DNA from: Crenobacter intestini
Lineage (GTDB): Bacteria > Pseudomonadota > Gammaproteobacteria > Burkholderiales > Chromobacteriaceae
Assembly (NCBI RefSeq): GCF_004919095.1
Contig: NZ_STGJ01000003.1
Span: 204,190-268,189, forward strand
Reading direction: 5' to 3'
DNA: 64,000 nt
Position numbers and translations under genes: made by a program. Below, piece after piece: positions 1 through 8,137 of the stretch; positions within the stretch are counted from its first letter, which is position 1, and the number at the start of each line of letters is the position of its first letter. The notes under the pieces are model-generated. The model was not told the DNA's origin. It saw only the letters and a program-made list of their open reading frames with translations, and made no database searches.

Positions 1-882
1 TTGGCCATGCTGCTTGGCCGAGAAGTGGCGCTGTTGCATGTGCATACGGCGTCCTACGGGAGCTTCGGTCGCAAGTCGATTTTGTGCGCGTTCGCGCGGG
101 CTTTTTCCGTCCCGTACATCGTCCACGTCCATTGCGGCGAATTCCTCGACTTTTACCAACAGCGGCGCGGAAAGCTGTCTGGCTACCTGATTGAGCAGAC
201 CTTGAACCATGCCCGCCTGGTCCTGGTGTTGTCCGAAGGCTGGAAACATAGGTTTTCGGATGTTTTCCCCCGTGCACAGGTCGAAGTGTTGACCAACCCA
301 GTCGAGCCTGTCCAAGGCATGTGCGAAGTATCAGCGACGACGCGCTACATCCTGTTCCTTGGCCGCTTGCGGCAGAAAAAGGGCGTATACGACCTGGTGC
401 GGGCGTTCGCCCGCATCCGTTCCGAATTCCCGGACGTGTCGCTGGTACTGGCGGGAGACGGCGAGTTGGATGAGGTCGGCCAACTGGCGGCCGAACTTGG
501 CGTGGCCGACGCTGTGCGCCTGACAGGGTGGGTGGAGGATGACGCCAAGCAGCGGCTCTTGTCCGGGGCGGAAGTCCTGGCCTTGCCTTCCTATTTCGAG
601 GGTTTGCCGATCTCGATCCTGGAAGCGATGGCTGCCGGCGTTCCTGTCATCGCCTCGCGGGTCGGCAGCATCCCGGAGGCGCTGGAAGACGGGCGCTGCG
701 GCGTGCTGTTCCAACCGGGCGACGTGGATGCCCTGGCCGATGGATTGAAAAGCCTTCTTGAAAACAGTTGTTTTGCATCTATGCTTTCATCATTGGGGCT
801 CGAGCGGGTCAACCAGCATTACGCGGTAAAGCCTGTCATCCACAGGCTGGAGAAGGTCTACCGCGAGTGCGCGATCAAGTAA
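1..882 (+). CDS. GT4-family glycosyltransferase, 5' end outside window
   Basis: Retaining GT-B glycosyltransferase, expected to add a sugar to an exopolysaccharide repeat unit at the cytoplasmic face of the membrane. The C-terminal Rossmann domain is clear: a GRLRQKKG motif near residue 121, an AGDGEL segment near 151, and the E-x7-E donor-site pair (E200 and E208 in EGLPISILE) followed by GVPVIAS. Only about 70 residues precede the HVHCGEF segment, so the N-terminal domain looks short and the reading frame is open at base 1. The TTG at base 1 is probably not the real start. It is followed by an Alg14-like gene in the same direction. The family is clear; the donor and acceptor sugars are unknown. 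Confidence 0.88.
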   Translation: MAMLLGREVALLHVHTASYGSFGRKSILCAFARAFSVPYIVHVHCGEFLDFYQQRRGKLSGYLIEQTLNHARLVLVLSEGWKHRFSDVFPRAQVEVLTNPVEPVQGMCEVSATTRYILFLGRLRQKKGVYDLVRAFARIRSEFPDVSLVLAGDGELDEVGQLAAELGVADAVRLTGWVEDDAKQRLLSGAEVLALPSYFEGLPISILEAMAAGVPVIASRVGSIPEALEDGRCGVLFQPGDVDALADGLKSLLENSCFASMLSSLGLERVNQHYAVKPVIHRLEKVYRECAIK

Positions 883-936
883 TCCCAGCCGCCATCGCTT
901 GCAGCCTGCCGCTTAACTCAATCTGCCGGGGTGAAC

Positions 937-1386
937 ATGAAACTCAAGGTGCTTGCGGTCGCGTCGGGCGGTGGACACTGGACGCAGATGATGCGTCTGG
1001 TTCCGGCCTTTTCCGGCTGCGAGGTGGTCTTCGTCGGGGTCAAGGCGATGTATCGGGACGACGTGGCCGATGCGCGCTTTTACGCCATCTCGGACGTCAG
1101 CCGCCTGCATCTTGCGAGCCTTCCTCGGGCCTTGCTTGCCCTGGTCGGCATCCTGTTGCGTGAGCGTCCGCAGGTCGTGGTGACGACCGGGTCGGCGCCC
1201 GGCTTGCTGGCGCTGAGGCTTGCGCGGCTGTTGGGCATGCGCACCGTATGGATAGACAGCGTCGCCAACGTCGAAGAGTTGTCCTTGTCGGGGCGCAAGG
1301 CCAGGCGCTATGCCGACCTCTGGCTGACCCAGTGGCCGCATCTGGCCAAAGAGCAGGGCCCCGAGTACCGGGGAAGCCTGCTGTGA
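937..1386 (+). CDS. Alg14/PssD-like glycosyltransferase subunit
   Basis: Resembles the membrane-anchoring half of the split Alg13/Alg14 (PssD/PssE, EpsE/EpsF) glycosyltransferases, which transfer a sugar to a lipid-linked acceptor. The N terminus has the family's glycine-rich SGGGHWTQM segment (about residues 9-17), and VTTGSAPG lies in the middle. At about 149 aa it matches the usual subunit length. ATG 937 is preferred over an in-frame GTG at 931 because GGGGTG lies just upstream. The stop overlaps the next start as GTGA (1383-1386), which implies translational coupling to the catalytic half. Function rests on family resemblance and on pairing with the neighbour. Confidence 0.82.
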   Translation: MKLKVLAVASGGGHWTQMMRLVPAFSGCEVVFVGVKAMYRDDVADARFYAISDVSRLHLASLPRALLALVGILLRERPQVVVTTGSAPGLLALRLARLLGMRTVWIDSVANVEELSLSGRKARRYADLWLTQWPHLAKEQGPEYRGSLL

Positions 1387-1865
1387 AAGTCTTCCTCACT
1401 GTCGGTTCCATGCTGCCGTTCCCGCGACTTGTGCGGGCGGTCGACGCTTGGGCCGCCCGCACTCCGCAGGCCGAGGTGTTCGCCCAGATCGGCGACGGCG
1501 CCGAGACGCCGCAAAATTTTTCGTCCTCACCCATGCTCACGCCCAAGTCGTACCGCCAGCATTTTGCCGAGGCGGACCTGGTTGTGTCGCATGTTGGCAT
1601 GGGGACGGTGATCACCGCCGCCGAGCTTGACCGGCCGCTGTTGCTGTTGCCCAGACGGCCAGATCTGGGCGAGGTGACCAGCGGCCATCAACTGGCGACC
1701 GCGCAGTGGCTGCGCGACAAGCCCGGCATCACGATCGCCGAAGAGGCAGCGCAGCTGGTGTCGTTGCTGGACGCGGGCGCTTGGCGCGCGGGCAGGATAG
1801 ACGTGGCAAGCCATGCGCGAACGGACCTGTTGCAGGCCGTCCGGCAATTCATTCATTCAAGTTGA
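1383..1865 (+). CDS. Alg13/PssE-like glycosyltransferase catalytic subunit
   Basis: Corresponds to the C-terminal domain of GT28-type enzymes (MurG/Alg13), which binds the UDP-sugar. It begins at GTG 1383 with VKVFLTVGSMLPF, the typical Alg13-like N terminus, and carries SHVGMGTVITA followed by a proline-rich LLLLPRRPD segment, the region that contacts the nucleotide sugar. It is 160 aa long. A longer open frame exists upstream, but the domain begins exactly at the GTG that overlaps the Alg14-like stop by 4 bp. The two proteins almost certainly form one heteromeric glycosyltransferase for exopolysaccharide assembly. Confidence 0.83.
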   Translation: MKVFLTVGSMLPFPRLVRAVDAWAARTPQAEVFAQIGDGAETPQNFSSSPMLTPKSYRQHFAEADLVVSHVGMGTVITAAELDRPLLLLPRRPDLGEVTSGHQLATAQWLRDKPGITIAEEAAQLVSLLDAGAWRAGRIDVASHARTDLLQAVRQFIHSS

Positions 1866-1875
1866 GGTGGGGCGC

Positions 1876-2970
1876 ATGACGACGTTACCGATCAGGGTTG
1901 CGGTAGTGGGGCTTGGCAAAATGGGCTTGTCGCATCTGGCGATCATCAACGCGCACCCCGACGTGCGCGTGTGCGCGATTTGCGACGCCAGCGGGTACGT
2001 GCTTGACGTGCTGGGCAAGTACACCGGCTTGAAGACGTATACCAATTACCAGTCGATGCTCGCCGAGGTCGAGCTGGACGCGGTGGTGATCGCGACGCCG
2101 ACCAGCCTGCACGCGACCATGGTCAGGCAGGCGCTGGAGCGCGGCCTGCACGTGTTCTGCGAAAAGCCGTTCTGTCTCGATGGTGACGAGGGCGAGGCGC
2201 TGGTGCAGATGGCCGCCCAAAACGGGCTGGTCAACCAGGTCGGTTACCACAACCGCTTTGTCGGTGCCTTCCAGGAGGTGCAGCGCCTGCTCGCGCAAGG
2301 CGTGATCGGCGAGGTGACCCATGTGAAGGTCGAGGCTTACGGCCCGGTCGTCCTGAAGGGAAAAGGGGGAACCTGGCGGGCGGAGCACGGCAAGGGTGGC
2401 GGTTGCCTGTACGACTACGCGGCACACCCGCTCAACCTGCTGACCTGGTATCTGGGTACCCCGCAGGGCGTGGGCGGGACCATCCTCAACCCGGTGTTCT
2501 CCGAGCATGTCGACGACGAGGTGTATTCGACCCTGTACTACCCGGACGGAGTGAGCGCCCAGCTCTCGGTCAGCTGGAGCGACGAATCGTTCCGCAAGAT
2601 GAGCACCAGTGTCACCGTGCTGGGCAAGCTGGGACGGATCCGTGCCGACCGCCAGGAATGTCAGGTTTTCCTGCGCAACAACGCCGTGTTGCCCGAGGGC
2701 TACACGCAGGGCTGGAATATCCGCTACACGACCGACCTGACCCTGCCCGTGTGGTTCTACGTGCGCGGCGAGGAGTATTCCGCACAGATCGATTATTTCG
2801 TTGCGAAGATCAAGATGCAGGCCGCCGCGGACAACGTCAACGACTTCGCCTCGGCGCTGGCCACCGACAAGGTGTTGGCCATGCTGGTCGCCGATGCGGC
2901 CAAGGGCGCGTCGACGACCAGCGGGGCACCGGTGACGGCACCCAAGAAGAAGCGCTTCATTTTCGGCTGA
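1876..2970 (+). CDS. Gfo/Idh/MocA-family NAD(P)-dependent oxidoreductase
   Basis: Soluble dehydrogenase of the Gfo/Idh/MocA superfamily. The dinucleotide-binding motif VVGLGKMGLSH is at the N terminus (about residues 10-20), followed by the family's ATPTSLHA and the EKPFCLD segment, whose EKP lysine is catalytic in this family. ATG 1876 has a GAGGTGGGG ribosome site 10 bases upstream. Between glycosyltransferase genes it most likely oxidises or epimerises a nucleotide-activated sugar (as WlbA/WbpB-type enzymes do), but the substrate cannot be read from the sequence. The C-terminal tail is lysine-rich (PKKKRF). Confidence 0.87.
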   Translation: MTTLPIRVAVVGLGKMGLSHLAIINAHPDVRVCAICDASGYVLDVLGKYTGLKTYTNYQSMLAEVELDAVVIATPTSLHATMVRQALERGLHVFCEKPFCLDGDEGEALVQMAAQNGLVNQVGYHNRFVGAFQEVQRLLAQGVIGEVTHVKVEAYGPVVLKGKGGTWRAEHGKGGGCLYDYAAHPLNLLTWYLGTPQGVGGTILNPVFSEHVDDEVYSTLYYPDGVSAQLSVSWSDESFRKMSTSVTVLGKLGRIRADRQECQVFLRNNAVLPEGYTQGWNIRYTTDLTLPVWFYVRGEEYSAQIDYFVAKIKMQAAADNVNDFASALATDKVLAMLVADAAKGASTTSGAPVTAPKKKRFIFG

Positions 2971-2992
2971 ACAAAGACGGCGAGGGGGGAAT

Positions 2993-3913
2993 ATGGACAG
3001 GTTACTGTTTGGCGACAACCAGTTCTTCGGTATCAACCATATGTCCGAAGAGAAGGCGCGTGCGCAGAGCATGCGCTTCCAGGAAATTTCTGCAGTGATC
3101 GACGTGCTCGACTGCGCGTTCGACCAGGGTATCCGCACCTTCATGTGTACGACGCATGACCGGATCGCCCAGGTGGCCGACCATATGCGGGCCAACCCGA
3201 GCCGCTATGCAAGCTACCAGTTCTATCCGTGTATGCCTTACGCGCACAAGTATGCGAACGCGGTCACCGAAGACGGCATGGTCGGGGCCATCCGGCGCTT
3301 CTTGCCAAGCGAAGGGCTGTTGAATGCGGCCTTGCGTGGTGGCAAGTCGCTGGCGACCAAGGATATCGAGGGCATCACCACGCTCTTGATCGATTCCGAG
3401 ATGAAGATGTTCGAGGGGCTGAATACGCCGGTGGTCTTCCTGCAGAACGTGGTGGTCGACCTCTTGCTCGGACTGGGCTTCAAGGATGCGTTCCGGGTGT
3501 TCGCTCAGCATGTGAGGAAACGTTATGGGGCCGAGCCGGGCTTTATCACCATGAATCTTCCGGCCTTGCTGCCGGTCTTGCGTGAAGCCGGCGTCGAGAA
3601 TCCGATCGTTTGCTCCAACATCAACAAGATCGGTTTTCGCATGTGTGGCGGCGTCGACGAATACGAGCGTTTGCTGCGCGGCGGCGGGTTCAGGGCGGTC
3701 GCGATGTCGGTTTTTGCCTCAGGTGCGATCCCCGCCGAAGAGGCGATCCGCTGGCTGGGCCAATTGCCGAACGTCGAAGCCATGGTGTTCGGCGCCTCTT
3801 CCGCCTCGAACATCCGTTCGACACGGGAGCTGGTCGAGCGCCTGATGCCGGCTGCCGCATCACAGGGCGCCGGCTCGGGCTTTCAACAGCCGCTAGTCAG
3901 CGTCGGGGGGTAG
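2993..3913 (+). CDS. Uncharacterised protein of the exopolysaccharide locus
   Basis: I do not recognise this 306-residue protein. It is cytoplasmic in character, with no signal peptide or membrane segment. It opens with LLFGDNQFFGINHMS and alternates hydrophobic beta-like stretches with helices (TFMCTTHD, FYPCMPYAHKYANA, PVVFLQNVVVDLLLG, PIVCSNINKIGFRM, VEAMVFGASS), a pattern that suggests a TIM-barrel-like enzyme. This fold guess is weak. It is translated after the Gfo/Idh/MocA gene (22 bp gap) and 1 bp before a glycosyltransferase, so it belongs to the polymer operon. GGGGGAAT precedes ATG 2993. A role in precursor-sugar metabolism is inference from context only. Confidence 0.75.
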   Translation: MDRLLFGDNQFFGINHMSEEKARAQSMRFQEISAVIDVLDCAFDQGIRTFMCTTHDRIAQVADHMRANPSRYASYQFYPCMPYAHKYANAVTEDGMVGAIRRFLPSEGLLNAALRGGKSLATKDIEGITTLLIDSEMKMFEGLNTPVVFLQNVVVDLLLGLGFKDAFRVFAQHVRKRYGAEPGFITMNLPALLPVLREAGVENPIVCSNINKIGFRMCGGVDEYERLLRGGGFRAVAMSVFASGAIPAEEAIRWLGQLPNVEAMVFGASSASNIRSTRELVERLMPAAASQGAGSGFQQPLVSVGG

Positions 3914-3914
3914 C

Positions 3915-5042
3915 ATGATCAAGGTACTGGCGATCTACCCGGCGTTCGACTGGCGACTGAACGAGATGGCGATGGTCTGGCAACTGCTGTGCCAGAGCGG
4001 GCAGGTGAAGTGCTCTGTATTTGCGTCCCGTAAGGATCGCTTAAAGGGGCATGTCGCTGCGCTTGACCACGAAAGCAGTGAAAACCTGGAAGTGTTCAGG
4101 CTGGACGCTTCGCTGGTCTCACAGGAATCTATAGACAAGATGATCGCGGTGGCCGAACAGGAGAGGCCGGACCTGATCTTTTGTGCGACTTCGCCGATCC
4201 TGGATGCCGCACAGCAAATCAGGCAGCGGCTCTCCGTGCCCGTCTTGGTGCATGACGAGTTTTTGTCAGATCGACATCTGGCGTTACCGCGTCGCCAGTA
4301 CCTCGGTATCGAGGCCTTGCGTCCTTTTGCGGTTCAGCGGCGTGCCCGGCGTCTACTCATGGAAATTGACGCGATGGTGTGCTCGAACCCCAAAGAGTTT
4401 GACTGTAATTCAAGGCACCCTTTGGGCGAGAAGGTGTTCTACCTGCCGTGGCCGCATCCGGCCGTTACTTCCGGAATGCCTGTCGCTGAACGCGACCCGG
4501 AACTCGGCATCTACATCGGTTCAATCAGCAAGCCAAAGGGTGCGGCAAACCTGAAGCGTCACGTCAGTGCCTTGCTGGCGGGCGACCCGCACATCCGGGT
4601 ACGGATCATTGGCCCCGCGACGGACAGGCAAGGCGAGGATGCCCTACGCGCCTTGCGGGAGGGATGGCCGGACCGGGTCAGCTACCTGAAGTCCTGCTCG
4701 CGCAGCGAAGCCATGCAGCAGCTTGCCTCGGCCAGTTTTGTTTTTTCTGCCGGTGTCTCCAGCAACTGGGGCTTGATCGGCGACGCGTGGAATGCCGGAA
4801 CGCCTGTGCTCTCGCCCAACGCGCACTACGACCTTGACGACGGAGAAAACTGCCTGGTCTGCCGCGAGGCGCAAGACTTTGTCGCGGCAGTCAGGCGTCT
4901 GCGCGACGACGGGTCTTTGTGGCGCAAGCTTTCACAGGGGGGCAGCAGGACAGTACGGGAGTTGCATAGCGTGCAGGGCGTTGCCGAGTGTTTGCTGGCG
5001 GGCTTGTACGCCACGCTGGGGAAGGGTGCGCGAGCGCAATAG
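3915..5042 (+). CDS. GT-B glycosyltransferase (GT1/GT4-like)
   Basis: A 375-aa glycosyltransferase of GT-B type. The N-terminal half opens with MIKVLAIYPAFDW and has PVLVHDEFLSD. The C-terminal half has IYIGSISKPKGAAN (start of the second Rossmann domain), FVFSAGVSSNWGLIGDAWNAGTPVL and NCLVC, in place of the E-x7-E helix of standard GT4 proteins. This makes it a divergent member. The gene lies 1 bp after the preceding gene and 1 bp before the flippase gene, so the three are co-translated. Expected role: addition of one sugar of the repeat unit. The specificity is unknown. Confidence 0.8.
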   Translation: MIKVLAIYPAFDWRLNEMAMVWQLLCQSGQVKCSVFASRKDRLKGHVAALDHESSENLEVFRLDASLVSQESIDKMIAVAEQERPDLIFCATSPILDAAQQIRQRLSVPVLVHDEFLSDRHLALPRRQYLGIEALRPFAVQRRARRLLMEIDAMVCSNPKEFDCNSRHPLGEKVFYLPWPHPAVTSGMPVAERDPELGIYIGSISKPKGAANLKRHVSALLAGDPHIRVRIIGPATDRQGEDALRALREGWPDRVSYLKSCSRSEAMQQLASASFVFSAGVSSNWGLIGDAWNAGTPVLSPNAHYDLDDGENCLVCREAQDFVAAVRRLRDDGSLWRKLSQGGSRTVRELHSVQGVAECLLAGLYATLGKGARAQ

Positions 5043-5043
5043 A

Positions 5044-6573
5044 ATGCCCCAGTTCTATTCGGCGGACGTCCTCAAGCGGAATGCCTGGCACTTTGTCGGC
5101 GGCAAACTGCTTTCCGCGGTGCTCACCTTCCTGCTGCTGATGGTGATGGTGCGTGCGCTGAGCCTGCCCGAGTATGGGGCGTACGTCGCCATGATCGCGT
5201 CAATGGAACTGATGTTGACCCTCGCTGACATGGGCATGCACGGCGCCGGCTATCGCTACCTGCCCGAGTTCGTGCTGCATGCACCTGACCGTGCCCTGAG
5301 GCGCTTCCTGCGCCGACAGATCAGCGTGTACGCGGGAAGCATCGTGCTGGTTTCCTCGTTGACGCTAGTCTTCCTTGGCTGGGTGGTCGAGTGGCTGGCG
5401 TTGAGCGAGTACAGTCAGGTATTTGTCTGGCTACCGTTCTTGATGCTGGTGGAGGGCGTGGGCAGGCTGATCCGTGACCAGACCTTCAGCGTCTGCATGC
5501 GGCAAAACGATACTAGGAAAGTCCTGCTGATCAAACTGCTCATCCAACTCGCCGGTCTGATCTTTCTATGGATGCAGGGACGGGTTTCTTTGCAGCAAGT
5601 CATCTGGCTTGAAATTCTGGCGTCGTCGCTGGCGCTCGCGTGGTCCTTGTTTTGCCTGCGCCACTTCCTGCGCCATCGCGCTGCCACGCCAGTGCCAGGC
5701 TGGCGTGAGCCAGGTTGGGACAGTATGTGGCGAGCTGGCTTCAACTTGTATCTTGCCACGCTCGTGACTCAAGCGAGCGGTGTGACGCTGTTGACTGTCC
5801 TGTTGCAAAAGACCATGGGGCCGGAGGCGGCCGGTGTGTTTGGTTTCGTTAAGAACCTGGTCGAAATGGTCGCCCGTTACCTGCCAGCGACACTGTTTTT
5901 TTCCATCCTGCAACCGAAGTTGGTGGCGAGCGGACTGGAATCTAAGTCTGGGCTTTCGGCAATGGTCAACATGGCTGGCAAGGTCAATTTGTTCGTGCTG
6001 CTGCCTTTGCTCGTGGTATTTCTGGTCGCCGGCGAGCCGATTGTCTTCTACTTGTCCGGAGGGGAGGTCAAGGGGACAGGACTCTTGTCGTTCGGTTTGA
6101 TGCTGTTCTTGTTGCCATACTCGCAACGCTTGCTACTGGAGACCGTTGCGATGGTCAACGACGAGAGTCGGCTGTGTTTTTACGCGTCGTGTCTGACACC
6201 CTTGGGGCTTGCTGTATTCTGGCTGGGGGGAGAACTGGCGCTGGGTATCTGGTCGACCGTGGCAGCGATCCTGTTTTCGGCTTATGTTTTTGTCGGTGCG
6301 TTGATATTCATGTTGACGCTCAGGCAGCATTTTCTCCTTGACGCCCAAGGGTTTCTGCGCATGCTGGCGTCCGCCGTGGCCGCCTATTTCGTGGCACTCC
6401 CGTTCGCAGGGGCTGCTGTTTGGCAGCTTGTGCTGACTGGGCTCGCCGCGGCTGCCGGGTTCACCCTGTCCTGTCTGATCTGCAGGGCTTTCAGTGATGA
6501 AGAACTTGCCCTTTTTAACGGAGTGGCCGGGCGCCACGTTTTTCGCCTGCGCGAAAAGCCGGGTGGCCGCTGA
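5044..6573 (+). CDS. Wzx-type polysaccharide flippase (MOP superfamily)
   Basis: Integral membrane protein of about 509 residues with around a dozen hydrophobic segments, matching O-antigen/exopolysaccharide flippases that move the lipid-linked repeat unit across the inner membrane. The N terminus has the family pattern of an amphipathic start, a first TM with GGKLLSAVLTFLLLMVM, then ALSLPEYGAYVA. The same frame is open upstream inside the preceding glycosyltransferase gene, but the protein resembles flippases only from ATG 5044, one base after the upstream stop (TAGA ATG). It is the last gene of this operon and meets a convergent lipoprotein gene. Confidence 0.86.
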   Translation: MPQFYSADVLKRNAWHFVGGKLLSAVLTFLLLMVMVRALSLPEYGAYVAMIASMELMLTLADMGMHGAGYRYLPEFVLHAPDRALRRFLRRQISVYAGSIVLVSSLTLVFLGWVVEWLALSEYSQVFVWLPFLMLVEGVGRLIRDQTFSVCMRQNDTRKVLLIKLLIQLAGLIFLWMQGRVSLQQVIWLEILASSLALAWSLFCLRHFLRHRAATPVPGWREPGWDSMWRAGFNLYLATLVTQASGVTLLTVLLQKTMGPEAAGVFGFVKNLVEMVARYLPATLFFSILQPKLVASGLESKSGLSAMVNMAGKVNLFVLLPLLVVFLVAGEPIVFYLSGGEVKGTGLLSFGLMLFLLPYSQRLLLETVAMVNDESRLCFYASCLTPLGLAVFWLGGELALGIWSTVAAILFSAYVFVGALIFMLTLRQHFLLDAQGFLRMLASAVAAYFVALPFAGAAVWQLVLTGLAAAAGFTLSCLICRAFSDEELALFNGVAGRHVFRLREKPGGR

Positions 6574-6585
6574 CCCCCCGGCTTT
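6555..6585. terminator. Hairpin between convergent genes
   Basis: AAAGCCGGG at 6555-6563 pairs perfectly with CCCGGCTTT at 6577-6585 around a 13-base loop. It spans the flippase stop codon and lies just before the end of the convergent lipoprotein gene. There is no long T run on either strand, so it is a likely but weak two-way terminator. Confidence 0.4.
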
Positions 6586-6596
6586 GGACTGAAGTA

Positions 6597-7742
6597 TTAC
6601 GAAAGGTCGACCAGACGCGCGGTCCGGAAGTAGATGAAACGGTCGTACGACAGCGGGCGGGTGTTCGTGTACAGATACATCCCCATCGACCAGTTGTACG
6701 GACTGGTCGCACCAGCCTGCACGGTTGGCATCTGTTGGTCGAAGAGCACCAGCCCGTTGACCGTGATCTTCAGGAAGCCACGGCCGCCCTGCGCTACCGT
6801 GCGCTCATCGAGGTAGGTCTCGATCCGTACGTCCTGTTCGGCGTTCGGGTCGAGGTTACCGATCTGTGTGAGACGCTTGCCACCTTGCGACGGGTCGATA
6901 CGCGCGTCAAAGTGCAGTTGAATCCTGTTCGGGTTGTTCGGGTCAGTGTCAACCACCATTCCCAACGCGGGACCGAAGCCGATGGTCTTGAGTTGCCAGA
7001 TGGTTCCCGGTGACTCACCCGCCGGTGCCATATGCCACGGTTGGCCGAGGCGACGCCCCCCCAAGCGGAACTTCATCTGCCATTCATAGTGTTTGCGGGT
7101 CGAAATCCGAAACGCGTTGACCTGTGTACGCAGCTTTTCCTCTACGATGCCGTCGCCCGCCACCACGCCGATCGCGGTGAAATCGCCGTCCTTGAACACG
7201 CGATCCTTGACGCCCTCGTTGGTCAGACTGTGCCCCATCACATTTTGGGCCGACTGGGTCTGTGGGTTCCATACGTTGATGGTGATAATGTCCGAACGGC
7301 CAATTTCCGGGTTGAAGAAAGGGACGCTGCCGCCGAAGTCATGCGTGATTTTGCTCGCACCCAAATCGACCAGTACCTGATTGTCGCCGATAGTCGCCCA
7401 GTAAGGTGCGTAGGCGATGAACGTATTGCCCGTCATCGGCGGTAACGTTTCCGGCGGCGTAACTTCCTCGCCTCCGCTGCCCGAATTTCCATTGCCGCCC
7501 GCATCCGGATAGGTGCCTCCGTTGTCAGGGTTACTGCCTCCCGTGTCGGGGTTGCTCCCACCGGCGTCGGGATTACTACCACCGGTGTCTGGGTTGCTAC
7601 CACCCGTGTCGGGGTTGCTCGTGGTGGGAGGGGTAACATTCCCGCTGTCATTCGGGCCGGACGACCCGGCTGCGCCACCGCCACCACAGGCGGTCACAGC
7701 GAACGATAACAACATTACCAGCAATAAATTCTTAGACTGCAT
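6597..7742 (-). CDS. Lipoprotein with seven-residue repeats and lyase/lectin-like domain
   Basis: Predicted outer-membrane or periplasmic lipoprotein. From ATG 7742 it has a 19-residue signal ending in the lipobox VTA-C, with AGGA 9 bases upstream; ATGs at 7748 and 7751 are alternatives. After the lipid-anchored cysteine comes a low-complexity linker with six copies of a seven-residue unit (NPDTGGS type), then a globular domain of about 270 residues. The domain is beta-rich, with segments such as FRISTRKHYEWQMKFR, GTIWQLKTIGFG and IQLHFDARID. This looks like the concanavalin-A-like/jelly-roll fold of polysaccharide lyases, but no catalytic residues were confirmed. Encoded inside an exopolysaccharide locus on the opposite strand, it may bind or trim the polymer. 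Confidence 0.72.
   Translation of the reverse strand: MQSKNLLLVMLLSFAVTACGGGGAAGSSGPNDSGNVTPPTTSNPDTGGSNPDTGGSNPDAGGSNPDTGGSNPDNGGTYPDAGGNGNSGSGGEEVTPPETLPPMTGNTFIAYAPYWATIGDNQVLVDLGASKITHDFGGSVPFFNPEIGRSDIITINVWNPQTQSAQNVMGHSLTNEGVKDRVFKDGDFTAIGVVAGDGIVEEKLRTQVNAFRISTRKHYEWQMKFRLGGRRLGQPWHMAPAGESPGTIWQLKTIGFGPALGMVVDTDPNNPNRIQLHFDARIDPSQGGKRLTQIGNLDPNAEQDVRIETYLDERTVAQGGRGFLKITVNGLVLFDQQMPTVQAGATSPYNWSMGMYLYTNTRPLSYDRFIYFRTARLVDLS
7491..7616. repeat. 21-bp tandem repeat, six units, coding
   Basis: Six consecutive 21-bp units encode NPDTGGS, NPDTGGS, NPDAGGS, NPDTGGS, NPDNGGT and YPDAGGN in the lipoprotein linker. The units nearest the signal peptide are the most alike and the distal ones have drifted, so copy number probably changes by slippage. 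The array lies inside a coding frame and unit changes keep that frame. Confidence 0.85.
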
Positions 7743-7803
7743 CCACATCATTCCTGCGCCCGGGCATGACGACCCGCTGCGCACAAGTAGCTAGAAGGCA
7801 GGC

Positions 7804-7832
7804 ACTATCGCGTATGTTTTCGTAGGTGTAAA
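7804..7832 (-). promoter_or_regulatory. Putative sigma-70 promoter of the lipoprotein gene
   Basis: On the minus strand TTTACA (7832-7827), a 17-base spacer and GATAGT (7809-7804) lie about 60 bases before the lipoprotein start. The hexamers match the consensus reasonably and the spacing is ideal. Confidence 0.42.
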
Positions 7833-7835
7833 CCA

Positions 7836-7864
7836 TTGAAATGCTTTGATTTTATTTATATTTT
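7836..7864 (+). promoter_or_regulatory. Putative sigma-70 promoter of the dehydrogenase-asnB-epsD group
   Basis: TTGAAA (7836-7841), a 17-base spacer and TATTTT (7859-7864) lie in an AT-rich patch. It faces away from the minus-strand promoter and would give a leader of about 265 nt before the nucleotide-sugar dehydrogenase gene. Confidence 0.42.
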
Positions 7865-8137
7865 TGTTGTTAATCGCTGTGAGGCGAGCGGGCGGCCTTG
7901 CCGGGCATAGGTTCATGACATAGGGTTTTACGGAGGGCTGGATCAACAAAACCCATAACGGGTTGTTACTGGTTGAGGTAAACCCGGAGTGGTTGGTGTG
8001 TGGTGCGTTGGTGCTGCACGGCTATGCGCAATGGGTTTTCCGCCGTCCGCCGGGCAGACAAGCAAACGGGCTGATTTCTCCCGGTGTCTGGCTTGATCCG
8101 GGCGCCGCAATCACTGGCATGGATTTGAGGGGGAGCG

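Larger units (their letters stand above)
7743..8137. other. Divergent intergenic region with long leader
   Basis: About 395 bp without a supported gene, between the lipoprotein and the nucleotide-sugar dehydrogenase. It holds two back-to-back promoter candidates in an AT-rich core, then a G+C-rich leader of about 265 nt on the plus side. That leader contains a small hairpin (AACCC-ATAAC-GGGTT around 7950). The plus-strand frame from about 7963 has no ribosome site and no recognisable protein. Confidence 0.5.

Noticed and set aside
7491..7616. Tandem array considered as CRISPR
   Set aside because: Units are contiguous 21-mers without spacers and stay in frame in a lipoprotein linker.
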